Shown piece after piece: positions 59,032 through 62,223 of a stretch of 62,223 nucleotides of DNA (positions are counted from its first letter, which is position 1; each line of letters begins with the position of its first letter). The notes below the pieces were generated by a model, which saw only the letters and a program-made list of their open reading frames with translations, did no database searches and was not told where the DNA came from. Source of the DNA: Kordiimonadaceae bacterium (GTDB taxonomy: Bacteria; Pseudomonadota; Alphaproteobacteria; Sphingomonadales; Emcibacteraceae); assembly GCA_018660225.1 (NCBI GenBank), contig JABJKT010000135.1, forward strand, positions 1-62,223, in the 5' to 3' direction. The translations under genes and the position numbers were made by a program.

Positions 59032-60237
59032 TTATTTTGTAAGCTCAAGGTAATTTTCTGCAAGTGCATTTGAAAACTCCGCATCATTAATATGATAGGG
59101 TAACTTTATCAGCGTCACATTACCGTCCGGTTTTAGTGTTCGCTCCAGAGCATCAATAAATGCAGTATCTATCGATTGGTCATAAAATGCGCCCCCTTCA
59201 ATATCAAGAGCAGAAAAGCCGTTCAGTGGGATAAGAAATCTTGCCGGCGCTTTGAACTGATTTAATTTGTTGCCAATCCATTTCCCCATTTTGTCATTTT
59301 CGGTGGCTGTTGTCCGCATTAGTGTGATTTGCGGATTATGATTATAAAATAATCTGTTCGAGTATTTTTCGGGAATAGTTTCTGGGGCTCCAAAGTTTAC
59401 CATGTCCACTGCGCCGCAGGATCCAACATAGGGGATGCTATTATTTATAAAAGCATCAAGTCTTTCTTCACCAGCGCTTAATATGCCGCCCATTAGATGA
59501 TCGGCAACTTCCGTTGTGGTGCTGTCGATCACACCCGATATCATGCCATTATTCACAAGTTTTTCAAGTGTTCTGCCGCCCGTACCAGTAGCGTGAAAAA
59601 CCAAACATTGATTTTCCTGCTCCAGCTGTGATTTAACCGCCCCAACACAAATGGTCGTTACACCGAACATCGTCATGCCAACCACTGGTTTTGCAGACTG
59701 CGCGGGAATGTATCTGTTGCTAATCATGCCCGATAAGCTATGGGCCGCGTTTGAAAGAACCTGTTCGAGAATTGGATTGAGGCCGCTGATATCGGTAATG
59801 GAATATACCATACTTATATCGGCCTCTCCTACATAAGGGGCTATATTGCCTGACGCAACGGTAGAGACTATAATTTTTGGAATGCCAATAGGTAAATTTT
59901 GAAATGCAGGACTGATAAGGGCCGTGCCGCCGGAGCCACCAAAACCAATAACACCGCCGAGATCATTTTGAGCCGCCAGATAATTTTTAAAAGCATCAGC
60001 CATGGCTGCAACAGCCGTTCCGCGGTCACCGGTGAAAACAGCATCGGCGCCGTCCGGATGCATATTTGCAACCTCATAGGCGGAAATGTCGGCGTTACTA
60101 CTTGTATCTTTAGCGGACGTTCTCAGATCAACGGTTACCGTCTCCAGACCTTGCTTTTTAATAAGATCGCGCACAAAAAGAAGCTCGACTTCTTTGGTGT
60201 CAAACGTTCCTGCAATATAGGCCGTTTTGCTGATCAT
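59032..60237 (-). CDS. Tm-1-like (UPF0261) ATP-binding domain protein
   Basis: 401 residues, the standard length. The N-terminal half has YIAGTFDTKEVELLFVRDLI and GVIGFGGSGGTALISPAFQN with a phosphate-binding glycine cluster, the second half GMTMFGVTTICVGAVKSQL and HATGTGGRTLEKL. The Tm-1 family includes a plant virus resistance protein and many bacterial members of unknown role, often beside sugar-acid or aromatic catabolic genes. It is the first gene of the six-gene minus-strand operon and is preceded by one copy of the 55-base repeat. Confidence 0.9.
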   Translation of the reverse strand: MISKTAYIAGTFDTKEVELLFVRDLIKKQGLETVTVDLRTSAKDTSSNADISAYEVANMHPDGADAVFTGDRGTAVAAMADAFKNYLAAQNDLGGVIGFGGSGGTALISPAFQNLPIGIPKIIVSTVASGNIAPYVGEADISMVYSITDISGLNPILEQVLSNAAHSLSGMISNRYIPAQSAKPVVGMTMFGVTTICVGAVKSQLEQENQCLVFHATGTGGRTLEKLVNNGMISGVIDSTTTEVADHLMGGILSAGEERLDAFINNSIPYVGSCGAVDMVNFGAPETIPEKYSNRLFYNHNPQITLMRTTATENDKMGKWIGNKLNQFKAPARFLIPLNGFSALDIEGGAFYDQSIDTAFIDALERTLKPDGNVTLIKLPYHINDAEFSNALAENYLELTK

Positions 60238-60276
60238 TTACCTTACCTCTTATTATCTCTTAATAAAAATATAGGT

Positions 60277-60332
60277 GCTTTATTCAGTTCGGTATTGGTG
60301 AATAAAGTTATTTTTTTAGGAAAAAAGCGTCA
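60277..60332 (-). promoter_or_regulatory. Regulatory element, copy 1, upstream of the Tm-1-like operon
   Basis: On the minus strand the element begins with TGACGCTTTTTTCCTA (60332 down to 60317) and goes on through CTTTATTCACCAATAC to AATAAAGC near 60277, ending about 39 bases before the ATG at 60237. The other copy (61096-61150, plus strand) agrees in the first 18 bases exactly and in most of the rest. Inside copy 1 there is also a 9-base inverted repeat, CTTTATTCA (60278-60286) and TGAATAAAG (60299-60307). A binding site for the neighbouring AraC-type regulator is the simplest reading. Confidence 0.65.
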
Positions 60333-60346
60333 CTTTATTCTGACGC
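60321..60346 (-). terminator. Rho-independent terminator of the AraC-type regulator gene
   Basis: Read on the minus strand, GCGTCA (60346-60341), an 8-base loop and TGACGC (60332-60327) form a perfect 6-base stem, followed directly by six T (60326-60321). The stem overlaps the stop codon of the AraC gene (60335-60337). It also overlaps copy 1 of the regulatory repeat, so ending of the regulator transcript and start of the operon are packed into the same bases. Confidence 0.7.
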
Positions 60347-61063
60347 ATGCCTATTTATGGAATGTTGTTTGATATAGTTCATCGGCGTTATCCCAAGGTG
60401 TTTCTTGAAATGGGACGTAAAAGCGCTTTGGTCATAAAAGCCAAGGCGGTGCGCGGTTTCGGAAATACTTAATCCGCCCGCTATGAGCAAATCACAGGAT
60501 TTCAGTATCCGTAAATTGAGGATATATTGGTGTGCGCTGGTATTAAATATCCGCTTAAATCTTTTTTCAAATTGGCGAACGGAAAGCCCGGCCACTTTTG
60601 CCATGTCTTCGTTGCATATTTTTTTAGTATAATTGTCTTTTAAATAATTTAGCGCCTTGGAAATATCATTAAAGGGTCGCAAATTTACGGAGCTGTCCTC
60701 AAGTTCCTGTAATGCACCACAAAGTCCTTGTACTTTCCCGCCCGCGTCAATGATCGGCACTTTATTACAGATAAACCATTGCTCTTCGCCCATATGATTT
60801 GGGAAAAGCTCTATAATATTTAGCTTACTTTTTGATGTTACAAACACCTCTGCATCATCTTTTCGGTACTGCACAGCCAGTTCATGATTAAAAAGATCAA
60901 AATCGGTCTTTCCTTTTATTATATCCACATTGTCAAAACCGAAATGTTCGGCAAATTGCTGATTGCAATTCATTAAGGTGCTTTGCGTGTCTTTTACAAA
61001 AAGCAACAAGTCGTTAATTCCATCAAAAAGATGAGAGAAATAAGGAGAAGTAATGTAATTCAT
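60335..61063 (-). CDS. AraC-family regulator with N-terminal PAS-type sensor
   Basis: 242 residues. Residues 8-120 form a PAS-like sensor domain (LLLFVKDTQSTLMNCNQQF, then HFGFDNVDIIKGKTDFDLF). Residues about 140-240 are the double helix-turn-helix AraC domain, with the end consensus ETAHRLGFYDQSAFTSHFKK and PMNYI. It probably senses a small molecule or redox ligand through PAS and activates the Tm-1-like operon and the GMC gene. Both have the same repeat upstream, at 60277 and 61096. It lies divergent to the GMC gene (136-base gap) and is followed by a terminator. Confidence 0.92.
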   Translation of the reverse strand: MNYITSPYFSHLFDGINDLLLFVKDTQSTLMNCNQQFAEHFGFDNVDIIKGKTDFDLFNHELAVQYRKDDAEVFVTSKSKLNIIELFPNHMGEEQWFICNKVPIIDAGGKVQGLCGALQELEDSSVNLRPFNDISKALNYLKDNYTKKICNEDMAKVAGLSVRQFEKRFKRIFNTSAHQYILNLRILKSCDLLIAGGLSISETAHRLGFYDQSAFTSHFKKHLGITPMNYIKQHSINRHASE

Positions 61064-61095
61064 AGTATTTGAAATAGAAATGTGAGTTCTCCTGA

Positions 61096-61150
61096 TGACG
61101 CTTTTTTCCTAAATAAAGTACCTTATTCCCAATACAATGTAAAATAAAAC
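61096..61150 (+). promoter_or_regulatory. Regulatory element, copy 2, upstream of the GMC gene
   Basis: On the plus strand TGACGCTTTTTTCCTA (61096-61111) is followed by AATAAAG (61112-61118), CTTATTCCCAATAC (61122-61135), and AAATAAAAC ending at 61150, about 49 bases before the ATG at 61200. A TACAAT box (61133-61138) could be the -10. The opening 16 bases recur exactly, in opposite orientation, 764 bases away at 60317-60332. The site also lies in front of the AraC gene itself and may serve autoregulation. Confidence 0.65.
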
Positions 61151-61199
61151 TGGTTTTCTAGTGTATGATAAAAAGACAGGTCAATTTAGGGAATAATTT

Positions 61200-62223
61200 A
61201 TGGCAGACGAGACTGAAGTAATTGTCGTTGGGTCCGGTGCAGGTGGTGGGATGATGGCTCATACCCTGACAACGTCCGGCGTTAACGTGCTTCTGCTTGA
61301 GGCGGGCAGGCGATATGAGCCTGAAAGTGATGCCGCCATGTTCCAGCTTCCCAAAGAAGCGCCGCTGCGCGGTGAAGGTACGCCCGATAAGAATGATGGC
61401 TATTTTGATGCAAATATCGGCGGCTTTGAAATGCCCGGACAGCCTTATACGTACGAAAATGAGCAGTTCAGATGGTGGCGCTCCCGTCAGCTTGGTGGCA
61501 GAACCCATCATTTCGGACGGCAAACCCCGCGCTACGGGCCTGAGGATTTTAAAGTTCAAACTATGACGGGCCGTGAAGTTGACTGGCCCTTTTCATATGA
61601 TGATATAGAGCCCTTTTATGACCGGGTTGAAACCATAATGGGCATTTTCGGCCCCAACGCGGATGAGGCTGTTTATAATTCACCGCTTCCGCCAAATCAC
61701 ATCAGACAAAAACCACCGGCCCCGCGCGCCAGTGAGATGATTTTTCAGAAGGCGCTGAAAAAAATGGGCATTAAAACAATGGCCCATCCGACCGCCATTC
61801 TAACATCGCCCCTTAACGGAAGACAGGCCTGCTTTTATGCCACGAACTGTATTCGTGGATGCTCAATCGGTGCGGCCTTTGATAGTGTGACGGCCTATAT
61901 CAAACCGGCTGAACAAACCGGTAATTTAAATATTATTACCCATGCGGTGGCCTATGAAATACTGACCGATGAAAGCGGTGAAAAAGCGACAGGCGTGCGC
62001 TATATTGATACGCAGAGCGGCGAGAAAAAGGAAGTTTTTGCCAAAGTTGTCGTGTTAGCACCGGGCGCTATGGAAAGCTCGCGTATTTTACTTAATTCAA
62101 AATCTGCGAGCGCACCAAACGGGCTGGCTAATTCGAGCGGTATGGTAGGAAAATATATTTCTGATACGCTCTTTACGTCGTTATGGATCCATATTCCTGA
62201 ACTTGATTACGCACCGGCCCATA
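61200..62223 (+). CDS. GMC-family oxidoreductase (3' end outside window)
   Basis: The ATG at 61200 has AGGGA seven bases before it and the frame stays open to the window end, giving 341 residues. FAD motif VVGSGAGGGMMAH (9-21) and ELLEAG-like acceptor LLLEAGRRYEP. The RSRQLGGRTHHFGRQTPR segment is the second flavin/substrate motif, with an unusual RTHHFG in place of the more common GTSxHWxG. Such flavoproteins oxidise alcohols or sugars (gluconate/2-keto-gluconate type, cholesterol, choline). The catalytic His pair lies beyond the window. It should be an early oxidation step of the route shared with the MFS transporter and GlcDEF. Confidence 0.9.
   Translation, partial: MADETEVIVVGSGAGGGMMAHTLTTSGVNVLLLEAGRRYEPESDAAMFQLPKEAPLRGEGTPDKNDGYFDANIGGFEMPGQPYTYENEQFRWWRSRQLGGRTHHFGRQTPRYGPEDFKVQTMTGREVDWPFSYDDIEPFYDRVETIMGIFGPNADEAVYNSPLPPNHIRQKPPAPRASEMIFQKALKKMGIKTMAHPTAILTSPLNGRQACFYATNCIRGCSIGAAFDSVTAYIKPAEQTGNLNIITHAVAYEILTDESGEKATGVRYIDTQSGEKKEVFAKVVVLAPGAMESSRILLNSKSASAPNGLANSSGMVGKYISDTLFTSLWIHIPELDYAPAH

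Noticed and set aside
59899-60372. 157-codon plus-strand open frame across the Tm-1-like gene start
   Set aside because: Runs through the regulatory element and the terminator and has no motif; minus-strand genes explain the region.
61158-61559. 133-codon minus-strand open frame over the GMC gene start
   Set aside because: It has no recognisable motif or ribosome site, and the plus-strand frame from 61200 carries a full FAD motif and GMC signatures.
1-62223. CRISPR array, tRNA or rRNA genes, transposases, integrases or attachment sites
   Set aside because: None could be recognised by repeats, conserved RNA sequences or protein motifs anywhere in the window.

Overview
The window is one chromosomal stretch of a Gram-negative bacterium. 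It carries a Wzx flippase, a Wzz-type chain-length protein, an initiating sugar-phosphate transferase and outer-surface glycan genes, all of which fit a diderm. The moderately AT-rich DNA and the mix of glycolate-oxidase-type genes, stand-alone MacB-like permease, Gfo/Idh/MocA enzymes and SGLT-type symporter look like a marine alphaproteobacterium (Kordiimonadales/Emcibacterales-like), but that placement is a guess from gene style only. No rRNA, tRNA, insertion sequence, integrase or CRISPR array was seen.

Positions 1-45801 form a surface-polysaccharide (EPS/O-antigen-like) locus. Left part: a glycosyltransferase fragment and a NeuD-type acyltransferase (+), then a minus-strand group (9594 down to 1098) with a two-domain oxidoreductase, a heparinase II/III-like protein, a nucleotide-sugar dehydrogenase, an epimerase, a DegT-family aminotransferase and a PglC-like initiating transferase. 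Then come a plus-strand glycosyltransferase and a polytopic membrane protein (polymerase candidate). Right part: a 29 kb minus-strand run from Wzz (45801) to 16624. It encodes a WbpB/D/E-like set for a 2,3-diamino sugar acid, a second amino-sugar branch with two formyltransferases, and an acetamidino-forming set (HisF-like, HisH-like, AsnB-like and two copies of the WbpG-type amidotransferase), followed by a glycosyltransferase, a methyltransferase and Wzx. The predicted glycan is rich in amino, formamido and acetamidino sugars.

The most unusual part is 12583-25642. Three separate copies of a three-gene module lie here, each with a VTC-domain (polyphosphate-polymerase-like, triphosphate-tunnel) protein, a DUF4956 membrane protein, and a large extracytoplasmic protein joining a CotH-kinase-like N-terminal half to a parallel beta-helix. 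The copies are diverged, differ in gene order and orientation, and all keep the tunnel residues of the VTC domain and an Asp-rich beta-helix motif. I read them as an uncharacterised envelope system tied to glycan or polyphosphate modification.

Positions 46356-62223 are a catabolic region: an SGLT-type symporter, a Rieske oxygenase, a MacB-like permease and a Gfo/Idh/MocA enzyme. They are followed by what looks like one regulon around an AraC-PAS regulator: a six-gene minus-strand operon (Tm-1-like/UPF0261, SRPBCC, MFS transporter, GlcD, GlcE, GlcF) and a divergent GMC oxidoreductase that runs off the window. A duplicated ~55-bp element lies in front of both target units, pointing at each.
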